Shown in pieces: positions 35,290 to 44,237 of a stretch of DNA of 64,000 nt; position 1 is the stretch's first letter, and each line of letters begins with the position of its first letter. The DNA lies in the NCBI GenBank assembly GCA_002405835.1, contig DHMO01000043.1:3839-67838 (forward strand), in the 5' to 3' direction. The translations under genes were made by a program, and so were the position numbers. Source of the stretch: Lentisphaeria bacterium UBA4640. Its GTDB lineage: Bacteria; Verrucomicrobiota; Lentisphaeria; Victivallales; UBA1829. The notes under the pieces were generated by a model. That model saw nothing but the letters and a program-made list of their open reading frames with translations. It was not told the DNA's origin and did no database searches.

Positions 35290-36798
35290 ATGAATAAATT
35301 TTTACTTCTGTTTTCCGCCATCCTTTTCACTGCCGGAACAGCCCTCTTTTCTCAGACAAAGCCGGCTTCTGCGACAAAAACATCACCCCTGAAACAAAAA
35401 ACAAAAAAAAGGGATTACACTATGCTGGATCGAGAAAAAATTGAATGGTCGCAACACTACTGGTGCGACACGGATGACAACACTCTGCCGCGCGTGCTGC
35501 TGATCGGCGACTCCATTGTCGCTGGTCACCGCTTCGACGTCTCGGACAGGCTGAAAGGGATCGCAACCGTTGCGGCCTTCTCCTCCTCGAAGATCGTCGG
35601 CGACCCGGGATTCTACCGCGAGCTTCAGCTTGCTCTCGCGGATTATCCGGTCGACCTGATCTGCATCAACAACGGTCTTCACGGCACGCCCTACACGGAT
35701 GAATACTACCGGGAGCGCCTGAAAGAGCTTGTTCTCTTCCTGCGCCAGAACACCCGCGCCCGCCTCACTTGGCGCAATTCCACGCCGATCACAGTCAAAA
35801 ACGAACCGGAAAAATTTGCGGAGCTCAATGAAATGGTTCTCCACCGCAACCGCATCGCGGAAGAGATCATGAAAGAACTCCACGTTCCGGTTCTCGACCT
35901 CTACACCCCCATGTCACAGCATCCGGAATACAGCGCGAAGGACGGCTATCATTACAATGCTGAGGGACGCTCGGCGCAGGCGGATATCGTCGCGGAATTC
36001 CTGAAGAAAATGCTCGCAGCGCGCTCGCTCGAAGTCAACATCAACGGCTTCCGCACAGACTTCCCCGGACACGTCTCCGACTGGTACGGATACGAATGTC
36101 TCAACTTCAAACTTGAAGGCATTCCCTGCAAGCTCGTCAAGCCGAATGTCACGCCCGACCCGAAAAAGCGCTGGTTCTGGCGCGCCCGTTTCTTCGGAGC
36201 ATTCCCGAACGCCGACTGGGCTCTGCTCGACCGAGGATGGTATGTCGCGCATATCGACGTCACCGAACTTTACGGTTCCGCGGAATCCAACCGCCGCTTC
36301 GACATGCTCTACAACTTCCTCACTTCGCTCGGATTCAACAGGAAATGCGTTCCCGTCGGCTACAGCCGCGGCGGACTCGACGTCTACAACTGGGCGGTCA
36401 AAAACACCGACAAGGTAAGCTGCCTCTATCTTGACAACCCCGTCTGCGACTTCAAGAGCTGGCCCGGCGCAAAAGGTCACGGTCCCGGCGACGAAGAGAG
36501 CTGGAAGAACTGTCTCAAAGCCTGGAACTTCACCGAAGAACAGGCGATGGCATACGACAAAAATCCGCTTGACAACCTCAAGCCGCTCGCCGATGCAGGA
36601 ATTCCGATTCTGCATCTCTGCGGCGACGCCGATGAAGTCGTTCCCGCCGATGAAAACACAATGATCGTTGAGAAACGTTACCGTGAACTCGGCGGTCACA
36701 TCGAGGTCATCTACAAGCCCGGTGCAAAGCATCACCCGCACTGCCTTGAGAACCCGCAGCCGATCGTCGATTTCGTCCTCAAATACAACAAGGACTGA
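35290..36798 (+). CDS. Secreted SGNH hydrolase + alpha/beta-hydrolase fusion, probable carbohydrate esterase
   Basis: 502 residues from ATG 35290 (signal peptide MNKFLLLFSAILFTAGTALFS); an earlier ATG at 35269 overlaps the previous stop but would spoil the signal. Domain 1 (about 45-245) is an SGNH/GDSL hydrolase: LLIGDSIVAGH (Ser75), NNGLHG and DGYHYN (Asp218, His221). Domain 2 (about 250-502) is an alpha/beta-hydrolase: nucleophile elbow GYSRGG (Ser359), acid in CGDADEVVPA (Asp446 or 448) and a His near 482-484 in AKHHPH. Two complete esterase centres in one secreted protein suggest deacylation of a decorated glycan. Located between the GT39 gene and a convergent AraC gene. Confidence 0.85.
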   Translation: MNKFLLLFSAILFTAGTALFSQTKPASATKTSPLKQKTKKRDYTMLDREKIEWSQHYWCDTDDNTLPRVLLIGDSIVAGHRFDVSDRLKGIATVAAFSSSKIVGDPGFYRELQLALADYPVDLICINNGLHGTPYTDEYYRERLKELVLFLRQNTRARLTWRNSTPITVKNEPEKFAELNEMVLHRNRIAEEIMKELHVPVLDLYTPMSQHPEYSAKDGYHYNAEGRSAQADIVAEFLKKMLAARSLEVNINGFRTDFPGHVSDWYGYECLNFKLEGIPCKLVKPNVTPDPKKRWFWRARFFGAFPNADWALLDRGWYVAHIDVTELYGSAESNRRFDMLYNFLTSLGFNRKCVPVGYSRGGLDVYNWAVKNTDKVSCLYLDNPVCDFKSWPGAKGHGPGDEESWKNCLKAWNFTEEQAMAYDKNPLDNLKPLADAGIPILHLCGDADEVVPADENTMIVEKRYRELGGHIEVIYKPGAKHHPHCLENPQPIVDFVLKYNKD

Positions 36799-36802
36799 TT
36801 CG

Positions 36803-37609
36803 TCACTCCGTGTTCACGTGCCCGCGCCGACGGAGGTTTCTGTACTCCTTCGGCGTCATGGCGCATTCACGGAAAAACTGCTTGCGGAAATAGGAAACAT
36901 CGCTGTATCCCGCCTCGTATGCGATCTGCTTGACCGGCGCGTTCGACCGTTCCAGCATTTCGCATGCCTTGCGGATCCGTTCGCGGCGGATCGCATCCCC
37001 GACGGTGCACCCGCACACCTGCGAATAGAGCCGGCTCAGGTAATCCGGATGACACTGCAGGTGTGCGGCAATCTCCGAAGTCGTCAAAGCCTCGTCAAAA
37101 TGAATCCGGATATACTGGTTCGCCGCATCGGTCAGCGCGGTTCTTCCGCCTCCTCCCGCACATTTCCGCAAAGCCTCGCGCAGCAGAATTGCCGAGAGCG
37201 CATCCAGATTCTCCTGCGCCGTTCCCTCCCCTTCCAGCATCCGGCGCCTCTGCTCCCCGAGCAGGAGCTGCAGATATGCCCCGGCGAATTCCGGCGACGC
37301 AACCGGCGCACGCGGTTCCTCCTGGGCAAAATATGCATAATCCTCTCTCTTTTCAAATGCTGTATGCATCCAGAAAAATGAAAGCTCCGGCTCGTATGCC
37401 GCGAGTCCGCCATGACGGCGGAACGGAAGCAGAAACAGCCGTTCCCCCGCTTCGACATGGAACTCCCGTTCCTCCTCAAATATATCCAGCCGTCCGCTTA
37501 GAACAATAATCAGTTCCAGCGAATCAATCGTCCGCACCGGATGCCGGCCGTGTCCGCGCGAAACGAAACGTCCGGCGGAAAGAAAATGCGGGCATGGAAT
37601 ATCGGTCAT
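36803..37609 (-). CDS. AraC-family transcriptional regulator
   Basis: 268 residues. Cupin sensor at the N-terminus (LELIIVLSGRLDIFEEEREFHVEAGERLFLLPFRRHGG), AraC domain at the C-terminus (LTTSEIAAHLQCHPDYLSRLYSQVCGCTVGDAIRRERI and VKQIAYEAGYSDVSYFRKQFFRECAMTPKEYR). Divergent from the GH127 gene; the start codons are 104 bases apart, so GH127 is the likely target. Convergent with the esterase fusion gene 4 bases away, with no visible terminator between. Confidence 0.94.
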   Translation of the reverse strand: MTDIPCPHFLSAGRFVSRGHGRHPVRTIDSLELIIVLSGRLDIFEEEREFHVEAGERLFLLPFRRHGGLAAYEPELSFFWMHTAFEKREDYAYFAQEEPRAPVASPEFAGAYLQLLLGEQRRRMLEGEGTAQENLDALSAILLREALRKCAGGGGRTALTDAANQYIRIHFDEALTTSEIAAHLQCHPDYLSRLYSQVCGCTVGDAIRRERIRKACEMLERSNAPVKQIAYEAGYSDVSYFRKQFFRECAMTPKEYRNLRRRGHVNTE

Positions 37610-37713
37610 GTCAGATTTCTCCTCTTTTTCTATTACTTTACACCCCTGTTATTTTTTTGCAAGCCGGTGTATAATAAAAGGAGCAAAGTTCCCCAAACCA
37701 AAGGAGTCTTGGA
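37610..37713. promoter_or_regulatory. Divergent promoter region AraC / GH127
   Basis: Minus strand: TTGCAA-N16-TAAAGT serves the AraC gene. Plus strand: a perfect TATAAT (37670-37675) with a weak -35 (TTATTT at 37649, 15-base spacer) serves GH127; the poor -35 fits an activator-dependent promoter. CCAAAGGAGTCTTGGA precedes the GH127 ATG. Confidence 0.5.
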
Positions 37714-39579
37714 ATGAACGCCTATCAGAATTCAAAAATCGGTGAAGTACGTCTGAACGACGCCTATTTCGCGCCGCGCATCGCAGCCAACCACACGAAC
37801 ACGCTCCCGGCAAACGTCCGCAAATGCCACGAAACAACCCGTCTTGAGGCATTCCGTCTCGACTGGAAGAAGGGCATGCCGAATCATCCCCATTTCTTCT
37901 GGGATTCCGACGTCGCCAAAGTTCTGGAAGGCATGGCATACGACCTCATCCTCAACCCCGATCCTGAGCGCGAAAAAGAACTCAACGAGTATGTGGATCT
38001 CGTCTGCTCCGCTCAGCAGCCCGACGGCTATCTGAACATCTTCTTCACGGTCGTTGCCCCCGACATGCGCTGGAAAAATCTCCATGAATTCCACGAGCTC
38101 TACTGCGCCGGACATCTCATGGAAGCCGCCGTTGCACACTGGCAGGCGACCGGGAAGCGCAACTTCCTCGACTGCATGTGCCGCTACGCCGACTACATCG
38201 CCAGCGTCTTCGGGCGTGAGCCCGGACAGCTCCGCGGATACCCCGGACACGAAGAGATTGAACTTGCTCTCTGCAAACTCGCCGACGCGACCGGAAACAA
38301 AAAGTATCTCGACCTCGCCAAGTATTTTGTCGATGAACGCGGAACCGAACCGAACTATTTTGCAGAAGAGATCAAACAGCTGAAACGCCAGGCATGGCCC
38401 CTCGATTATTATCAGGCGCACAAGCCCGTCCGTGAACAGACTGAAGCAGTCGGACACGCCGTCCGTGCACTCTATCTCTACTCCGGCATGGCGGACGTCG
38501 CGCTCCGGACCGACGACAAGTCTCTCCTCGACGCCTGCGAACGCCTCTGGGACAGTGTCGTGCACAGCAAAATGTTCGTCACCGGAGGTGTCGGCAGCAA
38601 TCCGCACGATGAAAGTTTCTCCTACCCCTACAACCTCCCGAACACAACAGCCTACGCAGAATCCTGTGCCGCAATGGCGCTCGTTCTCTTCTCCGAACGC
38701 ATGCTGAATCTGACCGGTGATTCCAAATATGCGGACGTCATGGAACTTGGACTCTGCAACGGGGCAATCAGCGGAATCTCCCTCAGCGGAACGGAATTCT
38801 TCTACGCCAACCCCATTGTCATCGCCGACAACTGCCCGCCAAGCTCCGGACACAACATGACCCGCACACGCCAGCCCTGGTTCGGATGCTCCTGCTGCCC
38901 GACAAGTTTCTGCCGTTTCATCCCGCAGATCGCATCTTTCGCCTACTCGAAATCCGGCGACGCACTCCGCATCGCCATCCCAGTAGCCGCGAACGGTGCT
39001 GTCGCTCTCGACAACGGTGAATTCAAATTTGAAGTGACCGGCGGCTACCCGTTCGACGGACACGTTGTCTTCCGCGTTCTTTCCGCTCCGGAATCTCCGG
39101 TCGCTCTCGAATTCCGCATTCCCGGCTGGTGCCGCAAGTACACGGTCTCCATGCAGGGAGAACTCAAAAAGGGATTCCTCGTTCTCAAACGCGCATGGAA
39201 GCCGGGCGACGAAGTTGTTCTCGACTTTGACATGCCCGTCGAGCTCGTCCGGGCGAACCCGCTTGTGGAAGAGGATGCCGGAAAAGTTGCTCTTTCGCGC
39301 GGTCCGGTCGTCTACTGTCTTGAAAGCGTCGACAACGGAAAACTGCTCTCACAGCTCCTCATTCCCGGAGACCAGACATTCCGTCTGGAGCCGCTCAAAG
39401 GACTCCTCGACGTTCCCGGGATCACCGGGAAAGCCATCCGCGAAACGCTCCCCGAAGCGGACACGCTCTACAGCGCGGCGCGTCCCGAACGCACGGAAAC
39501 GGAATTCCACGCCATTCCGTATGCTCTCTGGCAGAACCGCGGAGACGCCGCCATGACTCTCTGGCTGCGCACCGTCTGA
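37714..39579 (+). CDS. GH127-family beta-L-arabinofuranosidase-like enzyme
   Basis: 621 residues, no signal peptide, so it acts on imported oligosaccharides. GH127 hallmark is a zinc-bound cysteine nucleophile; the ligands are visible as Glu316 and Cys318 in TTAYAESCAAMA and Cys394 plus Cys395 in FGCSCCPTSF. The alpha/alpha-barrel (VLEGMAYDLILNPDPE, GYPGHEEIELALCKLADATG, FVTGGVGSNPHDESF) is followed by two beta-sandwiches (ALEFRIPGWCRKYTV, KVALSRGPVVYCLE). Family members release beta-L-arabinofuranose from plant hydroxyproline-rich glycoproteins and pectins. Divergent AraC gene upstream, bidirectional terminator downstream. Confidence 0.95.
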   Translation: MNAYQNSKIGEVRLNDAYFAPRIAANHTNTLPANVRKCHETTRLEAFRLDWKKGMPNHPHFFWDSDVAKVLEGMAYDLILNPDPEREKELNEYVDLVCSAQQPDGYLNIFFTVVAPDMRWKNLHEFHELYCAGHLMEAAVAHWQATGKRNFLDCMCRYADYIASVFGREPGQLRGYPGHEEIELALCKLADATGNKKYLDLAKYFVDERGTEPNYFAEEIKQLKRQAWPLDYYQAHKPVREQTEAVGHAVRALYLYSGMADVALRTDDKSLLDACERLWDSVVHSKMFVTGGVGSNPHDESFSYPYNLPNTTAYAESCAAMALVLFSERMLNLTGDSKYADVMELGLCNGAISGISLSGTEFFYANPIVIADNCPPSSGHNMTRTRQPWFGCSCCPTSFCRFIPQIASFAYSKSGDALRIAIPVAANGAVALDNGEFKFEVTGGYPFDGHVVFRVLSAPESPVALEFRIPGWCRKYTVSMQGELKKGFLVLKRAWKPGDEVVLDFDMPVELVRANPLVEEDAGKVALSRGPVVYCLESVDNGKLLSQLLIPGDQTFRLEPLKGLLDVPGITGKAIRETLPEADTLYSAARPERTETEFHAIPYALWQNRGDAAMTLWLRTV

Positions 39580-39596
39580 CAGACTCCCGCCAAATG

Positions 39597-39640
39597 AAAA
39601 GCGCCGCATCCGTTTTTCCTCCGGATGCGGCGCAGTTTTT
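39597..39640. terminator. Bidirectional terminator between GH127 and the NERD-helicase gene
   Basis: Twelve-bp perfect stem GCGCCGCATCCG (39601-39612) / CGGATGCGGCGC (39622-39633). TTTTT follows on the plus strand and TTTT on the minus strand. Confidence 0.9.
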
Positions 39641-39653
39641 ATGCAGAACTGCT

Positions 39654-41237
39654 TTATTTATGCAGGATGATCAGCTGATGCATCGCCCGGCTCATGGCGG
39701 TGTAAATGCCGTGCCTGTTCTTCCAGCGTTCATCGTTTTCATCCACATCAAGCAGAATCACGACTTTCGATTCGCAGCCTTTGTACTTCATGTAGGTGAA
39801 ATACGAAACCTCCATTGCGCCGATCTCCGGCGCGCGCTCCACGATATGGAATCGCCCGACGTCATGATTTTCCCCGATGCTCGTATGCTCCAGCGAATGC
39901 CCGCCCAGAATCACGATATCCTGAAGCGGAACGCCTTCCGTCAAAACCAGCCGTTCCAGCTCCTGCTCCAGCAGTGCGCGGCAGTCGCCATGCAGCACAT
40001 GCACATCCGCCCCCTCCGGAGCCGAATCCATGATGGTCGACACCGTGGTCTGATACGGCTTCAGCATTTCATAAATCTTCCTGGTGTTGCGGCAGTTTTT
40101 CGTCAGCAGAACCGGAGGAATACCGAAATCCGGCAGCTTCAGCTCTTTCGTGAAAATATTCTGATCCGGATCGTAGAAAATGTAGCAGGGCGCACCTTCC
40201 GGAATCAGCATCGTGATCACATTCCACACCTCAGGCGCAAAATCCTGTCCTTCGTCGACGACAAGCGCATCGTAATAAAAATCAGTTCTCTGAAGGTAGG
40301 TCTTCAGCAGATTCGGCAGAACCTCCGAATAAAGACGCGGATTGCTCCGGTATTTGCCGACCTGCGATTCCGGGATCTTCAGAAGTTCGATGCAGAATTC
40401 AAAAAAGGCGGCGGCTTTGATCGTCCGACTCTTTTTCACGGCCTGTTTCAGGTGTTTCGCAAGCAGCTGATTGAAACAGAGAAGCAGCACATTCGCTCCG
40501 TCCGCCGCCAGACGCTCCGCCTTCTTCACCGCCATAACCGTCTTGCCCGATCCGGCACAGCCCTCCACCAGCAGACGCGGGAAGTTCCCCAGCGCGTCCA
40601 GAAGCGTACACTGCTGTTCCGTGAGAAGGAAAAACTGCTTCTCCTCGATTCCAATCCGCTCCGAAAGTCGTTTCCCGTATTCAAAAACCGGCGACAGCAC
40701 TCGCAGAATCTCCTCCGGTGCAACCGCTCCGGACAGGTTCGAGGGCATCTGCGCATCATCCAGCAGGCGCGTCGCGAACTTTTCGATATACGGCAATCCG
40801 GTTCCGGTCAGCACAATATCCTGCGCCTCCGCCGGCCACACTTCTCCGTAGCCGCAGGAGGGGAAACAGACGCAGTGTGCAAATTTCATCGGGAATTCCC
40901 GATGCAGCGATTCCTGCAGCAGGCGCATCACCGCATATTTGTTCCGTTTTGCCTGCTCCACCGGGTCAATCGGGCGCCCTTCCTGATACCATTGTCCGTG
41001 ACGGTATGAAATCGCTCCGCCTTTGACTTCAATCACGAGCATTCCCTTTTCCGGATGATACAGCAGAAAATCAATCTCGCCGTCCCACCGTTTCCGGTTC
41101 AGATCCCGCGTCACATAGTCAAAGGAATGAAACACGTACCACTCATCGGAAAGCTCCTTCCGGATCGCTTCAAAAACGATCTGCTCCGACATCGGACGCC
41201 GGGTCAGATCGCATTCGACTGGTATCATGACCGCCAT
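39654..41237 (-). CDS. NERD-domain superfamily 1 helicase
   Basis: 527 residues. Residues about 15-125 are a NERD nuclease-related domain with GEIDFLLYHPEKGMLVIEVKGG (Asp56, Glu70, Lys72, the PD-(D/E)xK-type set). Then a UvrD-like SF1 helicase/ATPase: Walker A GCAGSGKT (226-233), Walker B DEGQD (328-332), sensor YDPDQNIF, and a C-terminal MEVSYFTYMKYKGCESKVVILLDVDE and YTAMSRA. Proteins of this build occur in DNA repair and in some defence islands. ATG 41237 is 2 bases from the previous stop, with a weak ribosome site, so it is probably translationally coupled to the small gene and aroA. Confidence 0.9.
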   Translation of the reverse strand: MAVMIPVECDLTRRPMSEQIVFEAIRKELSDEWYVFHSFDYVTRDLNRKRWDGEIDFLLYHPEKGMLVIEVKGGAISYRHGQWYQEGRPIDPVEQAKRNKYAVMRLLQESLHREFPMKFAHCVCFPSCGYGEVWPAEAQDIVLTGTGLPYIEKFATRLLDDAQMPSNLSGAVAPEEILRVLSPVFEYGKRLSERIGIEEKQFFLLTEQQCTLLDALGNFPRLLVEGCAGSGKTVMAVKKAERLAADGANVLLLCFNQLLAKHLKQAVKKSRTIKAAAFFEFCIELLKIPESQVGKYRSNPRLYSEVLPNLLKTYLQRTDFYYDALVVDEGQDFAPEVWNVITMLIPEGAPCYIFYDPDQNIFTKELKLPDFGIPPVLLTKNCRNTRKIYEMLKPYQTTVSTIMDSAPEGADVHVLHGDCRALLEQELERLVLTEGVPLQDIVILGGHSLEHTSIGENHDVGRFHIVERAPEIGAMEVSYFTYMKYKGCESKVVILLDVDENDERWKNRHGIYTAMSRAMHQLIILHK

Positions 41238-41239
41238 TT

Positions 41240-41491
41240 TCAGTCATCCACTTTCTCGGTCAGATTCCGCTTCAGAACCCCGATTTCAACCATCCGCTCC
41301 GCCAGCTTCTTCATGGTGTCGAAAGTGGATAGAAACGACTGCATGTTCATCACCAGACGGAAATTTTTCTCCGGCGTCGGTTCCTTCCCCGCCGGATCCG
41401 GCTGAAACGTTGCAAAATCCATCCGGACAAGTCCGCCCGCAAAATGAATCTGCGGCATTCCGTCTCCGTAAAACTCTTCTTTCACCTGCAT
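41240..41491 (-). CDS. Small conserved-looking protein, function unknown
   Basis: 83 residues starting MQVKEEFYGDGM; the AGGAG site 11 bases before ATG 41491 decides the start (the frame is open to 41551). No membrane segment. The pattern IHFAGGLVRMDF...FRLVMNMQSFLSTFDTMKKLAERMVEIGVLKRN recalls DUF3467-type small proteins (beta strands, then a helix) but I am not sure of the family. Sits 16 bases after aroA and 2 bases before the NERD-helicase; its job may be linked to the helicase (inference from coupling). Confidence 0.72.
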   Translation of the reverse strand: MQVKEEFYGDGMPQIHFAGGLVRMDFATFQPDPAGKEPTPEKNFRLVMNMQSFLSTFDTMKKLAERMVEIGVLKRNLTEKVDD

Positions 41492-41507
41492 CTTGACAAC
41501 TCCTCTC

Positions 41508-42782
41508 TCAGAACACGCGGAAACGTGCGCCGAGCGCATTGAAATCATCAATGAAACGCGGATACGTCACGTTCACGCACTCCGCATCGCGGATGATCGT
41601 CTCACCGATCGCGCCGAGTCCGGCAATCGCAAGCGCCATCGCAATCCGGTGATCCTTGTAACTGTTGCACGCCGCGCCGTGAACTTCCGTTCCGGCATGA
41701 ATGATCATGCCGTCCGGCTCCTCTTCGATGCGCACTCCGAAACGGCGCAGTTCGCGCGTCATGCAGGCAATCCGGTCCGTCTCCTTGATGCGCGCCTGGG
41801 CGACGTTGTAAATGCGCGTCGTTCCCTTTGCAAACGAAGCTGCAACGGCAATCGCGGGCAGCGCATCGGGCGTGGCGTTCAAATCGAGTTCGGCGGCAAC
41901 GAGCGGACCGTCGCGGCGCACCGTGGTAACATTGCCGTCGCGGATGATCTTCATGCCCATGCGCTCCATGAGTGAAAACACCGCCTTGTCGCCCTGCAGA
42001 TCGTTGAAATCAAGATTGCGGATCTGAAGCTCGCAGCCGGTCACGGCCGACGTCACGAGCGGAAATGTTGCAGTCGAAAAATCCGCAGGAATCGTCACAT
42101 CGAACGGACGGATGCTCTGCTTGCCCGGAATTTCAAAATGCGTCAGGTCCTCCGACGCCGTAAAGCGCAGTCCGACCCGTTTCATCCAGCCGAGCGTAAT
42201 TTCCACATACGGTTTCTCGTTCAGATTTTCCACCTCGACCACCGTATCCTGTTCCGCAAACGGAGCAGAAAGCAGAATTGCCGTCACATACTGCGACGAC
42301 TCGCCGTTGACCAGCGTTTTCCCGTTCGTCATCGGTCCCTCGACGGTGAACGGACACCGCCCGAACGACGCCTCCGTCTTCACACCGAGTTTCCCCAGCG
42401 CGGAAAGCAGATGCGCCATCGGACGAGAGCGCAGCGACTCGTCGCCGTCGAACGAAACGGGGAACGGGCGCAACGCCGCGAGTCCCGCAAAGATTTTAAT
42501 GGAAGTTCCGGAATTCGCCATATCAATCACGCCCGACGGCTGATGCAGATCTCCGCCGGTTCCCGTAACCGTCCAGACCGCATCGGTTCCGCGGTCAACG
42601 GTCGCTCCCAGCGCCTTCGCCGCGCGCACCGCCGCAAGCGTATCCGCCGAAACCAGCGGCGCATGGATCCGGGAAACGCCGTCCGCCATCATCGCCAGCG
42701 CAACGGCGCGGATCGTGTGGGATTTTGAACCGGGAACGGCAATCGTTCCCGAAAGGGTTCTCGGATTGACTATCAGATTCAT
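41508..42782 (-). CDS. aroA: 3-phosphoshikimate 1-carboxyvinyltransferase (EPSP synthase)
   Basis: Penultimate step of chorismate synthesis. 424 residues. Phosphate and shikimate-binding start VPGSKSHTIRAVALA, MANSGTSIKIFAGLAAL (Asn-Ser-Gly-Thr loop), DGDESLRSRPMAHLLSALGKLG, and ARIKETDRIACMTRELRRFG near the end are all typical. Here Thr replaces the Ser/Asn usually seen after KSH and GTSIK replaces GTT, a variation compatible with class II-like enzymes. First gene of an operon with the small protein and NERD-helicase. Confidence 0.97.
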   Translation of the reverse strand: MNLIVNPRTLSGTIAVPGSKSHTIRAVALAMMADGVSRIHAPLVSADTLAAVRAAKALGATVDRGTDAVWTVTGTGGDLHQPSGVIDMANSGTSIKIFAGLAALRPFPVSFDGDESLRSRPMAHLLSALGKLGVKTEASFGRCPFTVEGPMTNGKTLVNGESSQYVTAILLSAPFAEQDTVVEVENLNEKPYVEITLGWMKRVGLRFTASEDLTHFEIPGKQSIRPFDVTIPADFSTATFPLVTSAVTGCELQIRNLDFNDLQGDKAVFSLMERMGMKIIRDGNVTTVRRDGPLVAAELDLNATPDALPAIAVAASFAKGTTRIYNVAQARIKETDRIACMTRELRRFGVRIEEEPDGMIIHAGTEVHGAACNSYKDHRIAMALAIAGLGAIGETIIRDAECVNVTYPRFIDDFNALGARFRVF

Positions 42783-42894
42783 TCTCGTACCTTCCTTCCG
42801 TAAACAGTTTTCTTTACCCTCGTACTATACACCTCAATTGCAAAAAATCATCCCGCAAAACAAAGAAAAAAACACTTATTTTTCAAATCCGCGC

Positions 42895-42923
42895 TTGTTA
42901 CTCCCCCCGAAGCATGGTATATT
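42895..42923 (+). promoter_or_regulatory. Promoter of ackA
   Basis: TTGTTA (42895-42900), 17 bases, TATATT (42918-42923), with AAAGGAAAG before the ackA ATG. Confidence 0.65.
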
Positions 42924-42962
42924 ACGGAATGATTGTTTCTCAATAACAAAGGAAAGTAGAAC

Positions 42963-44174
42963 ATGAAAATTCTGGTAGTCAATGCCGGCAGCTCCTCCCT
43001 CAAGTACACGCTTTTCAACATGGAAGGCGGAAAAAATGAAGTTCTCGCAAGCGGACAGGTCGAACGTATCGGAAGCGATACCCCCAATCTGATCTACAAA
43101 CGCCCCGACGGCTTCAAGAAAGAGATTCCCCTCCATATCACAAACCACGGCGAAGCTCTCTCCGAAGTCCGCAAAATGCTCGTCGATCCTGAAGTCGGCG
43201 TCATCAAGAGCCTCTCCGAAGTCTCCGCTATCGGTCACCGCGTCCTCCACGGCGGCGAAAAAGTCACCCAGCCGGTCAAAATCACGCCGGAAGTCAAGGA
43301 CATCATCCGCGAATGCTTCCCCCTCGGACCGCTTCACAACCCCGCGAACCTCACCGGAATCGAAGCCTGCGAAAAAGACTTCCCCGGAGTCCCCAACGTC
43401 GGCGTCTTCGACACTCAGTTTCACCAGACCATGCCCCCGGAAGCATACCTCTATGCCATCCCCTATGACTACTACAAAAAGTACGGCATCCGCAAATACG
43501 GCTTCCACGGAACCAGCCACCACTATGTGACCCTCTCCTCCGCCGAATTCCTCGGAAAGAAACTCGAAGACACCACCATCATCACCTGCCACCTCGGCAA
43601 CGGCTGCTCCATGGCAGCTGTCAAAAACGGAAAAGTCATCGACACCACAATGGGACTCACCCCGCTTGAAGGTCTCATGATGGGAACCCGTTCCGGCGAC
43701 CTCGATCCCGCCGCCGTCCTCCGTCTCATCGAACTCGGACACTCCCGCGAGGAAGTCGACAAGATCCTCAACAAGCAGTCCGGTCTCTACGGCATCGGCG
43801 GAATCAACAGCGGCGACATGCGCGACATGATGAACGCCGCTGCCGACGGCAACGCTCAGGCTGAACTCGCAATCAAGATGTTCGTCCGCCGCGTCATCAA
43901 GTACATCGGCGCATACTACGTCCTTCTCGGCGGTGCTGACGCCCTCGTCTTCACCGGCGGCATCGGCGAATACTCCCTCCCCATCCGCCAGCGCATCATG
44001 GAAGGGCTCTCCGCTCTCAACATCCGCATCGACAACGAGAAGAACAACCATTGCTTCGGCAAAAAAGGCGTCATCTCCACCGATGACTCCGCATGGAAAG
44101 CAATCGTCATGCCCACAAACGAAGAGCTGATGATCGCCCTCTCCACCATGCGCGTTCTCGGACTCGACAAATAA
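42963..44174 (+). CDS. ackA: Acetate kinase
   Basis: Makes ATP and acetate from acetyl phosphate at the end of fermentation. 403 residues. ASKHA motifs: LVVNAGSSSLKYTLF, GHRVLHGGEKV, GVFDTQFHQTMPP, HLGNGCSMAAV, and VFTGGIGEYS. Strong C-ending codon bias implies high expression. No pta gene is adjacent. Confidence 0.99.
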   Translation: MKILVVNAGSSSLKYTLFNMEGGKNEVLASGQVERIGSDTPNLIYKRPDGFKKEIPLHITNHGEALSEVRKMLVDPEVGVIKSLSEVSAIGHRVLHGGEKVTQPVKITPEVKDIIRECFPLGPLHNPANLTGIEACEKDFPGVPNVGVFDTQFHQTMPPEAYLYAIPYDYYKKYGIRKYGFHGTSHHYVTLSSAEFLGKKLEDTTIITCHLGNGCSMAAVKNGKVIDTTMGLTPLEGLMMGTRSGDLDPAAVLRLIELGHSREEVDKILNKQSGLYGIGGINSGDMRDMMNAAADGNAQAELAIKMFVRRVIKYIGAYYVLLGGADALVFTGGIGEYSLPIRQRIMEGLSALNIRIDNEKNNHCFGKKGVISTDDSAWKAIVMPTNEELMIALSTMRVLGLDK

Positions 44175-44187
44175 CATTGTCTCTCTG

Positions 44188-44225
44188 GCGCGTCCGCTCC
44201 CCCCGGGACGGACGCGCTTTTTTTT
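44188..44225 (+). terminator. Terminator after ackA
   Basis: Nine-bp stem GCGCGTCCG (44188-44196) / CGGACGCGC (44209-44217) followed by eight Ts. Confidence 0.94.
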
Positions 44226-44237
44226 CAGGATTGCGAC

